Shown piece by piece: positions 53,076 through 63,900 of a stretch of DNA of 64,000 bases (positions within the stretch are counted from its first letter, which is position 1; every line of letters begins with the position of its first letter). The stretch is taken from the NCBI GenBank assembly GCA_030295235.1, contig AP026141.1, forward strand, positions 248,001 through 312,000, written 5' to 3'. The position numbers were made by a program, and so were the translations under genes. The notes beneath the pieces are model-generated. The model was not told the DNA's origin. It made no database searches and worked only from the letters and a program-made list of their open reading frames with translations. The stretch comes from Fistulifera solaris. Lineage: Eukaryota; Bacillariophyta; Bacillariophyceae; Naviculales; Stauroneidaceae.

Positions 53076-55238
53076 ATGATGATGAGAATGCTTTTAAAAG
53101 CGATAATAAGCTGCAGCGTCCTAAGACAGGCGCTCGCGAATGGCCTTTCGGATGGTCTACCCGACGAAGCGGCGATGGCGCGACAAAAAGCAGGGGCGGG
53201 AAAATTAGAGAAGGACACAATTGATGCAATATTCGATGAAGACGGAACATTGAGCGCGATGTGGGAACAAGAAGCAAAACGTGCACAATTGGAAACAAGA
53301 CGACTATTTTTCTCAAACCATGGTAGTATGCCGCTTGTACCAACATCGAGTCCTGTTCCTGCTCAAACAGCCAGTCCCTCCATTGAACGGACCCCGGCGC
53401 CATCGAGCGGGACATTCTCCCCAGCCTCTGGAGAGACTTTATCACCCTCATCGGAAGGGACACCGGCACCTTCTTCAGCAGGAACATTGTCTCCCGACTC
53501 TGGAGGAACATTGGCCCCCGCTTCTGAGGAAACATTAGCTCCTGCTTCCGAGCAAACGTTGGCTCCAAATTCTGGTGGCTCCTTGGCTCCGGTTTCTGGG
53601 GGAACTCCCGCTCCTTCCCCGTCGCAGACCACTGGCGGGGATTGTTTGGAGGGTACAACACTGGACGTATATTTGACAACACTTCTGAGCTCGATAACAT
53701 CCGAGGATATTATTTTAGATACTGCTACACCGCAAGGTCGGGCATTTGCCGCCATGATCAGTGACCCGTTTGTTGAACAAAACGCTTGTAGCGAAACAAT
53801 TGATCAGAGATTCGGTTTGATGACATTCTACTATTCGACGGGTGGAGAAGAGTGGTCAACACAAACCAGCTGGTTGACCGATTCAGATGAATGTACTTGG
53901 TTCGGAGTAATCTGTGATGACGCTGACTCTCGTGCAACCAATTTGACGCTAGGTACGTCGCATGTAACTAATTGTTCCTTGTCTTGGAAATCTGCTTCTC
54001 ACTTCGCCTTCATTACTGTTATAGGAGTCAACAACCTTTCCGGGTCCATTCCTGAGGAAATATCAACCCTCTATAAATTGACTCGATTGGAACTTTTCGG
54101 AAATAATTTGACGTCTACCATTCCTGCCGGAATTGCAAATTTGACCGAACTAGCGGTGATTGATTTAGAAGAGAACTCATTGACAGGAACACCGCTTTCC
54201 GATGCCGTGATGCAACTGACGAGTCTCTCTCAGGCATTTTTCTCGAGAAATGCCTTTGAAGGTACTATTCCGACTACAATTTCGAACTTGGCCTCATTGC
54301 AAGACTTTTGGATCGCCGCCAATTCAATGTCTGGATCACTACCTATCGATATTGGAGGTCTGACCATGTTAAGATCATTGATCATGTACGAGAACGCGTT
54401 CGACGGTCCCCTGCCCGAGACGTTTTCTTTCTTGACGAATATCACCAATATGCAGCTTTATGACAACGATTTCAGCGGAAGTATTCCATCGTCCATGTTT
54501 GGCTTAACGCAACTCAGCGTCCTGCTTCTGGATGGAAACTTCTTGGATGGATCCATTTCCTCCGAAATATCATTCTTAACAGCCTTGACGGATCTTCGTC
54601 TCCATGATAACAACTTTGATGGCGTGATACCAGATGACATTGCCTTTCTGTCGAGCTTGAAATTCTTGACATTGGGCGACACTATGCTCAATGGGGCAAT
54701 CCCGAATGTCTTTACTCTGATGGAAGGCTTGGAAACCATCGATCTCGGAAATAACATGCATACCGGAATTATACCCGACTCGCTCTTCTTCTTACCTCTT
54801 GTATCCAGAGTGTATCTCCAAGGCAATGACTTGACTGGAGCCATACCAGTGAGTTGGTCGGACCCACCCAATTTGATCGATCTCTTCCTGAACGACAATC
54901 TTCTCACGGGAAGCATCCCCACCATTGACGATGGCGAATTTGCCAACTTGCAAGAACTGACACTACAATACAATAGCTTGACCGGAGCGGTACCCGAGCC
55001 CCTGTGTGCCTTGCGAGCGGAGGACGGACTCGCGCGGTTATTCACCGATTGCGGTGGCGATGAGCCCGAAGTGGATTGTTTGTTCCCTACCTGCTGTAAC
55101 CGATGCTTTGAGGGAGAGAATCCGGAAGCAGCGTCACCCGGTGGCAACTCCACAGAGCGACTATTAATGGAGAACAAGTTGGATGGCCGACATGCTGGAA
55201 CCAGGAGTGATCGATATAGCGGTCGAACACGAAGATAA
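53076..55238 (+). CDS. secreted LRR protein C
   Basis: ATG 53076 opens a hydrophobic leader (MLLKAIISCSVLRQALA). A ~110-residue stalk follows of near-repeats such as SGGTLAPASEETLAP, then the cap (LMTFYYSTGGEEWS...WFGVICD), about twelve LRRs and a Cys-rich end (DCLFPTCCNRC). One intron (53953-54024, GTACGT...TATAG, 72 bp) sits at the same cap/LRR junction as in genes A and B. Being a multiple of three without a stop, it leaves the frame open if unspliced. The two later introns of A and B are absent. No frame slip is seen. The role is presumably extracellular recognition or wall structure. Confidence 0.83.
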   Translation: MMMRMLLKAIISCSVLRQALANGLSDGLPDEAAMARQKAGAGKLEKDTIDAIFDEDGTLSAMWEQEAKRAQLETRRLFFSNHGSMPLVPTSSPVPAQTASPSIERTPAPSSGTFSPASGETLSPSSEGTPAPSSAGTLSPDSGGTLAPASEETLAPASEQTLAPNSGGSLAPVSGGTPAPSPSQTTGGDCLEGTTLDVYLTTLLSSITSEDIILDTATPQGRAFAAMISDPFVEQNACSETIDQRFGLMTFYYSTGGEEWSTQTSWLTDSDECTWFGVICDDADSRATNLTLGTSHVTNCSLSWKSASHFAFITVIGVNNLSGSIPEEISTLYKLTRLELFGNNLTSTIPAGIANLTELAVIDLEENSLTGTPLSDAVMQLTSLSQAFFSRNAFEGTIPTTISNLASLQDFWIAANSMSGSLPIDIGGLTMLRSLIMYENAFDGPLPETFSFLTNITNMQLYDNDFSGSIPSSMFGLTQLSVLLLDGNFLDGSISSEISFLTALTDLRLHDNNFDGVIPDDIAFLSSLKFLTLGDTMLNGAIPNVFTLMEGLETIDLGNNMHTGIIPDSLFFLPLVSRVYLQGNDLTGAIPVSWSDPPNLIDLFLNDNLLTGSIPTIDDGEFANLQELTLQYNSLTGAVPEPLCALRAEDGLARLFTDCGGDEPEVDCLFPTCCNRCFEGENPEAASPGGNSTERLLMENKLDGRHAGTRSDRYSGRTRR

Positions 55239-55481
55239 ATGAACCAATAGATATAAGAAACGGGGGCCATGGTCGGATATGCTGAACAACTTAAAAAGTA
55301 GAGAGCAAAAAAGTAATGCTCTCAAAATAAAAGTATGTAATGATGGATTAACGATAGACGTAGCACTTTGTAATGTGTGGGTAATTCGCCATGATGAAAG
55401 GACCTGCTTTTTGAAAGAAATGTTCAAAAATCTCCTTCACTGCGAAGAGCTTCCCCAATACACGGCCTGTAACACAAGTGC

Positions 55482-56057
55482 TTACTGACGACCCCTTCCA
55501 CGGCCCGCAAAGCCACCACTTCGACCACCGAAACCTCTTCCTCCGCCTCTACCTGGACTTCTGCCTCCTCGACCCCCCGGTGAAAAACCTCGTCCGCCAC
55601 CGCGTCCACCACCGCGTCCTCCATCTCGTCCTCTACCTCCCCCGCGACCAGCTCCTCTACCCGCGGGTTTACCTCCTCCTTGTGGATTTGTGAAACGAGA
55701 CAATGGCAAGAGTTTATCTGTTCCAACAAAGACTTGATCTTTGGGTTGAAAACTCTTACTCAATACGCCCGGATCCATCTTGACGGTAAAGAAGGTTTCG
55801 TTAACAATCTTACCAAAGATTTCGTCGACTTTACCAATTTTTCGTTTATTTTGCAGATAGACGCCCGCATTGAAGTAGGGAACCTTGTCGGTGACCGTCC
55901 AACGGCATACCAACTCGGATTCACAATCGTGCTCGACGTAACCGGCTTCGATAATCTCGACCGGAGGACCTTCGTCGCGGAAACTACTACTACTGCGACC
56001 ACCGCCTCGTCCTCCTCCACGTCCTCCCGGAGATCGTCCTCGGCCTCGGAATGACAT
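55482..56057 (-). CDS. GAR1: GAR1, H/ACA snoRNP protein
   Basis: The frame from ATG 56057 encodes 191 residues. An N-terminal GRG-rich arm and a long C-terminal GRGGGRG-rich tail flank the core: EAGYVEHDCESELVCRW, VPYFNAGVYLQNKRKIGKVDEIFG, FFTVKMDPGV, and the KDQVFVGTDKLLPLSRF end. This is the GAR1 beta-barrel that joins dyskerin, NHP2 and NOP10 in pseudouridylating H/ACA particles and in telomerase RNP of many eukaryotes. The frame extends upstream to 56192 without family similarity. The ATG before SFRGRGR is therefore chosen. Its promoter region holds two copies of the hairpin-box element. Confidence 0.93.
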   Translation of the reverse strand: MSFRGRGRSPGGRGGGRGGGRSSSSFRDEGPPVEIIEAGYVEHDCESELVCRWTVTDKVPYFNAGVYLQNKRKIGKVDEIFGKIVNETFFTVKMDPGVLSKSFQPKDQVFVGTDKLLPLSRFTNPQGGGKPAGRGAGRGGGRGRDGGRGGGRGGGRGFSPGGRGGRSPGRGGGRGFGGRSGGFAGRGRGRQ

Positions 56058-56208
56058 GTTTCTTTTGTGTTTGTGTGAATTTAAAAGAAGAACAGCAGTC
56101 AAGTAAGTAGTGTCTTCTGTTATTGCTGTCAACAAACTATTTTTGGAAGGATCCGAAACATCGGTGGATGGTTGTCGTTCATTTTCGCACATTCGTGAGT
56201 ACCGGTCT

Positions 56209-56271
56209 CAATGGACTATGGTCCAGAGTGTTGTCCGTTTTCAGCACGACTCCATTTCAGTCATGAGTCGA
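56209..56271 (-). repeat. dispersed hairpin-box element, copy 6
   Basis: On the minus strand GACTCATGACTGAAATGGAGTCGTG is followed by CAACACTCTGGACCATAGTCC. The box matches the second 177-bp unit near 4600. Confidence 0.65.
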
Positions 56272-56280
56272 CGGGCGGAA

Positions 56281-56338
56281 GACTCTAAGGTCAAAGTGTA
56301 GATGACTTTTTCTCTGGACTGGATTTCAGTCATGAGGC
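56281..56338 (-). repeat. dispersed hairpin-box element, copy 7
   Basis: On the minus strand CCTCATGACTGAAATCCAGTCC is followed by TACACTTTGACCTTAGAGTC. It is in tandem with copy 6. Confidence 0.6.
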
Positions 56339-56463
56339 ATCGCATTGCTTTTTTTTTCTCGGAGCACATAATAAGTAAAGCGAGGCATGTTGATCATTGT
56401 TTCGTAATTTATTACAAACGACTTTGTTCGATCTTTATTATCACAACAACAATCAATAACGCA

Positions 56464-57867
56464 ATGAATAAAGCTACAGACGATCCTGTGTTCACGCGCG
56501 CCCGACCGTTGCACGTCGTATTCGTGCACGTCGATTTGGGAATTGGAGGTGCGGAACAATTAATGTTGCAATTGGCGCAAGCTTCGGCGAAAGCGGGACA
56601 TGCTCTCGATATTGTCACGACACGCTGTGATCCCGATCATTGTTTTGCGGCCGTCAAACCTGCTGGTAATTTGTTTCCGCACTTGCACGTGGTGGGTCGC
56701 TGGATTCCGGCGACGTTGTTTGGAGGCAAAGCCAAGGCACTGTGTTCGACGATAAGACTGGCGTATTTGGCGTGGTGGACGGCACGGAAACGATCCAAAG
56801 CCGATGTTTACGTAGTCGATGTTTTGCCGTTGCCATTGTGGATCTGGAACTGGATTTCGTCCGCGTCCTTGTTGTTTTATTGTCATTTTCCCGATCGTTT
56901 ACTGTTGCAACGCACCGACCGTAATCTTTTGCAACACTGCTATCGACAGGTCATGGATGGTCTGGAAGAACATTGTATGCAATATGCGGATTTGATTGCC
57001 GTCAATTCCCAATTTACACGAGAAACGGTACGAAGAACGTTTCCCTCGTTGCAAGATACGGAGCTCCATGTCTTGTATCCGGCTTTGGATACAGCGAGTC
57101 TCGACAAACACCGGCCCGAAGAAGACGAAGATGATGGACGTCCCCTGATTGTTTCACTCAATCGCTTCGAGCGGAAAAAGAACCTTGAATTGGTGCTGGG
57201 AGCGGCGGCGTGGTATCGGTCTCATGTTCCACAGGCATCGTTGCCACGCATTGTCATTGCGGGAGGCTACGATGTGCAGTGTACCGAAAATGTCGAATAT
57301 TTGAACGAATTGCAACAATGTGCGGCCGCTCAGAAGATCCCGGTGACCTTTTTGAAATCCATTTCCGACGCGACGCGGGCTTCGCTCTTACAACAGGCCA
57401 CGGCGGTCTTGTATACACCCACGAATGAACATTTTGGGATTGTACCGCTCGAAGTCATGTATTCGGAAACCATTGTGATTGCCGTCAATGCGGGTGGACC
57501 CAAAGAAACCATCGTCGACGGAGTTTGTGGATATTTGTGTGAGCCGACGGAGGAATCGTTCGGTCGGGCACTGCAAACCGTATTGGAGGCCACTCCCGAG
57601 CAGCGCGCGGCCATTAGTCGGGCCGCGAAAGAACGCGTGATCGAATATTTTTCCGAAGAACGACTGATGAGAGAATGGCAAGACTTGCTTTCCAAGGCGG
57701 TGTGTATGGGTCGAAGTCGGCAATCGAAATTATGGTGGAGTCCGAAAACGACTCTACAGATCATTCAGGCACTTGTCACTCTGTTCTTGTATTACGGTTT
57801 GACAAAAGTGCTGACGATGGTTTCCTGGGGGTCTTGGTCGTCAGACAATGTCAACAACGAATTGTAA
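56464..57867 (+). CDS. ALG2: ALG2 mannosyltransferase of the dolichol pathway
   Basis: This is an intact 467-residue GT4-family glycosyltransferase. Key stretches are VHVDLGIGGAEQLML (GDP-sugar glycine loop), FYCHFPDRLLL, LIAVNSQFTRETVRRTFPS, SLNRFERKKNLEL, IAGGYDVQCTENVEYLNEL, and the donor-site block NEHFGIVPLEVMYSE...AVNAGGPKET. All are characteristic of ALG2, which adds the second and third mannoses to lipid-linked N-glycan precursors on the cytosolic ER face. A C-terminal hydrophobic segment (LQIIQALVTLFLYYGL) would anchor it. ATG 56464 is chosen because the upstream open frame shows no similarity. It ends 77 bp from the convergent ACC gene. Confidence 0.93.
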   Translation: MNKATDDPVFTRARPLHVVFVHVDLGIGGAEQLMLQLAQASAKAGHALDIVTTRCDPDHCFAAVKPAGNLFPHLHVVGRWIPATLFGGKAKALCSTIRLAYLAWWTARKRSKADVYVVDVLPLPLWIWNWISSASLLFYCHFPDRLLLQRTDRNLLQHCYRQVMDGLEEHCMQYADLIAVNSQFTRETVRRTFPSLQDTELHVLYPALDTASLDKHRPEEDEDDGRPLIVSLNRFERKKNLELVLGAAAWYRSHVPQASLPRIVIAGGYDVQCTENVEYLNELQQCAAAQKIPVTFLKSISDATRASLLQQATAVLYTPTNEHFGIVPLEVMYSETIVIAVNAGGPKETIVDGVCGYLCEPTEESFGRALQTVLEATPEQRAAISRAAKERVIEYFSEERLMREWQDLLSKAVCMGRSRQSKLWWSPKTTLQIIQALVTLFLYYGLTKVLTMVSWGSWSSDNVNNEL

Positions 57868-57944
57868 CTGTATGAATTCATAGTGCGATTGAAACAAATT
57901 CTGATGCAATGTATTTCTTAGTAAAAACGATTTATAATATGCAT

Positions 57945-60900
57945 TTACAAAGAGTCGAGTTGCTTCTTGAGCGCCTCAATTTGCGCCTGAACACCGGCCG
58001 CTTTGATTGCCTTGACCTTGGCAAGCACCTCATCGGCTTTCTCCTCAAAGAAAGAAACGACAGCTTTGTTATCTTCCCAGTCGCCGCCGAAGAGTCCCTT
58101 GAGGTTGTCAACGGCTTGCTCCTTGCTCAATAGCCTGTTCGCAGAGCACATCTGCTCAACGTAGGCATCTTCGGCAATGCGCCTCTTGGCACGCCAGTAG
58201 AAGTACTCACGCGAGTCTTCCCAGGCAACGGCGTCTCGGATAACTCCCTTGGCCTTCATGCGACCAGTCTTGTCGTGCAAGTCGCAGAACTCAGTCGCGG
58301 CTTGTAGGTACACAGGCTTCAATTGTTCTTCGCGAGCAGCAATTTGATCCTTGATGGCGGCCTTGTCCTCTTCGTCGTCGCACATCTCAAGCTCGGCGTC
58401 GAGCATCTTTAGCTGAGGATCGATGCGGTGCATGACCTTGAGTTGATCAGGGAAGCGGAACTTAATCTCGGCAATACCGGCAGGCTCCAAGATACCACCA
58501 CGAGAGTCGGGGTCGGCGTACATCTCCATCTTCTCACTGTTGATGGTTGGGTCAACAACGACCCACGATCCACCACGAAGTTCACCATGAGGAGGAAGGT
58601 AAATGTAAACAGGGTTGCTGTATTCGCGAAGAGCATCGACAATCATGGCACCGAACTTGAGAATCTCACCGGCCATGTCACGACTTCCTCCGGAGAATCC
58701 ACGCCAGTTGGCGAAAATCATAACAGGAAGACCCTCCTTATCGAAATCACGGAGTGCTTGGGCAACCTTATAAGAAGAGTCGGGGAACAAGACTTGACCA
58801 GCTTGCGGTTGAACGGCCTCGCGAGAATTGGGGTCAGCAGGATCGGCAGGAATGATCTTGTCAACAAGACGAGTCTCGACTGCGATGGCACCCATCGGAA
58901 TACCACCCAAACGACCACGACCAACAACGACACTCTTGCCCCATCCGGACAAATACTCCTTCCATGTTCCTTCATCGAAGAAACCGAGCTTGTCGCTGGT
59001 ACCTGACAGCATGAGGCGGGGATCATAAGGAGTCGGGGTAGGTCTCCAAGCAACCTTACGGTCGATCGGGTCTCCAGCCATGCGGGCAGCTGGGGCGGCA
59101 CCAACTGTTTTGGGAACGAAACTCAACCACTTCATCATTGCGGCAACACCGGCTTGGTCGTCCTCTACGACATCATGGGCAACACCGTTGGGGTACATGA
59201 TTTGCGGTCCTCCAAGCTGGTCTTGAGACGTGTAGACTTCACGACCAAGGAGCTTGTTGAGAGCGGAGTACCCAGTGAGGATGATAGGACCCTGTTCCAT
59301 TTGAATGACACGCTGTCCGAGACGAACCAAGTAGGCTCCGATACCCACACTGCGACCAGTTACGTAACTCAACGTGAAAATTTCGTCATAGGATCGAGAA
59401 GTCTCTCCTGCAATCTTTCCACTGCCTTGAAGATTCTCTACACCAATGCCGTGCTTCGTACCGATAACGTCAGTAAGGGCCCAACCCTCAGGAACCTTCT
59501 TTGCAAGCACAGTGCCTTCGGCAAGACCCTTGTGATCTTCGTCGGAGAGGTAGAGGTAATCGAAACCCTTGCTGGGGTTGGAGGGGTCGGAAAATTTGAT
59601 ATTAATCTTCGACTTGAGCTCATCCACGAGACCGATACGAGCACCGGCATTGCATGCAATGTAGAGGCGAGGAAGCTTGTTCTCACGAGCATACTTGGAT
59701 GCCTTGAAGTACATTTCATCTTCCTCAACTCCAAACGAACCGCTCTGCACAGTAACATCGTTGGCAATCAAGACAACATCACGACATTCGGGGTATTCGG
59801 GGGTTTTCATGGTGAGCTCCCAGGCAACCATACCAACGTTGTTGGTTCCTACTGGTCGTGATCCCTTGATCAATTCACCATCAGGGCCTTCAATGAGTTC
59901 TGTCGACTTGAAAGGCTCAACCGGAATTTCAACGCTGGAGCCAGCAGGAAGCGAATCAATGTATTGGTCCCATTCACTGTAAAGAGCGACCTCCATAAGT
60001 CCCAAGAAGTCGTACGCGTAGGTAGAGCCGACGCGACGGGCAATGGCGCGCTTCGTCTGGACCGTAGTTGAAGCACCGTAGTTATCAAGCAGGCAGGAAT
60101 CAGTGACACCGGATTCATCCAAGCTGCAAAACTCAACGGTCAAGCCAGAAGCCGGATCAGGGTTCTCAATGTAAACTGTAGGTTTCAACCACTCTCCGTC
60201 AACCGAAGAAGCAACAAGTCGGATGTTCTGGATGACTCCGCCTTCCGATGCAACACGAACCTTGACTTCGATCTCGTCTACACGGAGCTTGAGAAGACGC
60301 TGTGCTAGCTTGGTCTTCAAGACCGACATGGTCTTTTGAAGTTAGCGGCAAGCTGCTGAGGTGTAACACCCTCGACCTCGTGAGAGAGTGGAGGAATACA
60401 CGAGAAGACGATTGCATGCTGACTTTTGGGTTGGACTGGACGCGTTCGAGTTCATCGAGACCGGTTTGCAAAGCGCGAATAGCACCATGTTCAGTGACAA
60501 GGCCAGGGCTGTGAGAGATACCGCGGACGAAGACCACTTGAGGAGCACCACCACGAGGAGCTCGAGCCATCTTTTCACTTCCAAGGTAGATCTGGACGTT
60601 GCGTCCAATAGCAGGAAGGCGGTCAAGGTCGAAGTTGGCACTCAATCGTCCCAACTCAAGAAGGTGGTGGAATGTAGGGCGCATGTTACGTCGGAGGGGG
60701 TCCTCACGGTAGTCGTCGCATTCAGGGAAGGTATAGTAAGCAGGGTCTTTCTTTTCCTGAGGGAACAAGATGTTTACCGTACGGACGCCGAGAAGCTGAA
60801 GTTTGGACTTTTCTTTGGCAAGGATCTTCTCAAGTTCGGCAATGTCAGCCCCTCCAGTTGAAAGGGCAATGTGGAGCATGTTCAAAGGTCCAGCTTCATT

Positions 60901-63900
60901 GCGGGCAGGCTTGTCACCGATGGCTTCGGACAAGTCATCCAAGATGGCGGGGAATTGCTTGGCAAGGGCAGCAGCATCGTCCACAACAGAGAGCATACCT
61001 TGGCGCACAGGTGCTTTCGACTGCTCGATTTCGGCCCACTGGAACTGGAAGGTGGTGGTGGCCCGTCCATTGATGTCGGTGACTTTCACATCCAACATGC
61101 GCTGGGCGCGGTAGACACGACGAATGTACGTCTCAAGAGCAGCTCGCTGGACGCTCTTGTCAGAGTCGGCGAACAAGTTGCTGAGAAGATCGACACCAGC
61201 AGAAAGAGTCGAGCTTCGCGAAAGCACTTCCAAATCAGTCTTGGAGTCAGCAAGTTGGGAACGGAGTTCGGCAACGCGGCTTTCGAAAGGAGGCACCTTC
61301 GAAAGACGGATCAAGTTGTCGGCAAGCAAAGCAATCTCACCATAGGCCTTTCCTTTGAGCGCAGTGAGGTCCTTGAGGAGACCGTAGAACTGTTCGGAAA
61401 GTTGAGAAGCTCCAAAGCGATCGATGAGCGCCTCAGCTTGGCGCAACATAGCAAGAACAAGACCGCAACGCTGCTTGAGGGCAATGTGGGCCTGGTTTTC
61501 CTTGATGACGACATCCAAGCTCTCGGTGTTGGCCTTGGTCAATTCGCGAACGACATCATCACGTAACTTTCCGGCGAAAATGCTTTCAACACGCAAAAAT
61601 TCACTGAGACCTTCGGTGATAAGGGATGTGGAAGCTTCAAGATTGTCCATGTCGAAAGCGGCTTGCACGGCACGGTCAGCATCGCCATTGTAACCAGCAA
61701 GAATGTTCTTGATCGCGCTTTCAGGGGTGACGACAGTTGGCACTTCGGGCAAATCAAGCTTGTCGGTGAAGGTACCAATCTTCTTCACCTTGGAGGGGTC
61801 TTTCAACTCGAGCGAGGCGAGAAGATCACCGGCAGAGATGACGGATCCAGGAGAAAGGTTGTGGGTAATCTTTCCGCTTTCTCCAGCCTTGAGCGGCATG
61901 ATCATCTTCATTGCTTCAACCTCGACGAAAGGCTGACCGGCTTCCACCTCGGCTCCATTGTCCTGCAAGTATCGCACAACCTTTCCGGTAACGTCCGTTC
62001 GCAACTCGGATGGATCGAAAATCGTCGGCCTGCGACAAGAAAGATTGAGTTGATTTGCACAATACAGTTTGACGTTTTCAGCTCACACAAATACTTACAT
62101 GAGAATGGTGTTTCCGTCCAAAACAAGACGAAGACCCAGGGGCTCGTCCATACCGTCAATGCGGTGGGTCTCTCCTCCAAAGGTAGCAAGAAGAGCACCT
62201 TCGGCAGTCACAGTGTAGGAAACGTCAATGGCGTTGGAACCAAGCGTGAGGCGGAACGATTCATCCGATGTTCGCTCGACATGGAACGGGTACTTAATGT
62301 CTTTGTAGGCCACTTCCACATCGAACGAGTTGAGCGATGGGATGGCGGCAACCGAAACTTGACCTTTCTGGAACGACTCTTTAATTTCTGCAGATACAGT
62401 CTCGACATGCTTGAACGCACGGTGCACGGCAGCCGAAACAACCACCAAATGAGGAGGCAACTCAATCTGAACCAACTTCTCGCGGATGATACCATCCAAC
62501 CACGAGGTGTCAATCGTGTTCTCAATGAAAGCAGGCGTTTCCAACAGTTGAACCAAGTACTCCACCGTGGTGCGGATTTCACCACGCACTTCCATTTCTT
62601 TCAACGCCAAGATAAGGGATCGGCGGGCCGCTTCACGGTTGGGTCCCTTGGCAAACAAGTGACCGAACTGACTGTCCGCAAACTCGTGAATTCCACCGTT
62701 GGCGCCGACGCTAAAGTATCCCCAAACGTTGCTAGTGGACTGGAACTTGATGCGCTCAATCGATCCGGATGTGGGCTTGAAACCTTCATCGGGGTTCTCG
62801 GCCGTGATACGCGCCGCAATGACGTGCGAGTCAATGGGCTGGTAGTCTTCTTCCATAAAGTCAATCTTATCCGTTCCCCACAAATCTTCGCGTCCGTAGA
62901 GCTTGCGAATTTCGGGAATGTTGTACAGCGGAATACCCATGGCAACCTGCAATTGGGTGGCCGGCATGTTGACTCCCGTGATTCCTTCCGTCACCGGGTG
63001 CTCGACTTGCAAACGGGGGTTGAGTTCGAGGAAAAAGTACTTGTCCGTGTCGGCATTGTACAAGTATTCCACGGTACCGGCGCCAATGTAGCCAATGGAC
63101 TGCGTCAATCGTTGGGCGGCACGCTGCATCTCCTTGAAGGTGTCGGGCTTGGCAATGGTCGGAGGACCTTCTTCAAAAATCTTCTGGAAACGACGTTGCG
63201 TCGAGCAGTCACGACCGTTCAAGGCCACGGCGTTCCCATGCTGATCACCGACAATCTGGACTTCCAAGTGACGAGCATTCTTACAGAGCTGCATGACAAA
63301 GATGGGGGATCCAACGACTTCGTTTTGAACTTGAATGTAAGCGTTGCGAAGATCTTTCTCGTTGTCGACAAAACGAATACCCTTTCCACCACCTCCCTCG
63401 GAAGCCTTGATCATGAGACCGTTCTCGTATCCGATGCGTTCGGCGGCTTCCACGGCTTCCTCTACGGTACGGCAGGTAGCTTTCTCAAAAATAGCGTCGG
63501 GAATGGTTCCCTTTTCGTTGAGTTCGGCTTGCAACGGACCATCGTCGGGGCCCCCGTAACTTCCACTCCACGGAATGGAGGGCACATTGGCGGTTTGCGC
63601 CAAAATGTTGGCGGCAATCTTGTCTCCCAATACCGCCATGACCGGAGCGGTGGGTCCAATGAATTTAATGCCCAAAGCGCTCAGGGTTTCGGGCAATTCG
63701 GGCTTTTCGGACGCGTGTCCCCAACCGGGCCAGACGGCATCCACGCCTTGTTCTTGCGCAATCTTGCTAATGACCGCCACATTGGCGTAGTTGTTCAAGT
63801 TCTTGCCACCGGGAACTTCGACAAAGGAATCCGCGAGACGAATGAATTCGGCGTTGGCCTTCAAGTCTTCCGGGGTGGCCATGGCCACAAAGGTAATGGC

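Noticed and set aside
55478-56054. Plus-strand frames opposite GAR1
   Set aside because: They are antisense to the Gly/Arg repeats of GAR1, which keep the other strand open as Pro/Thr/Ser codons.
57945-60329. A separate carboxyltransferase gene starting at MSVLKTKLAQ
   Set aside because: Upstream frames continue the acetyl-CoA carboxylase central domain with only one-base slips between. Eukaryotic-type ACC is one polypeptide, so I keep a single gene.
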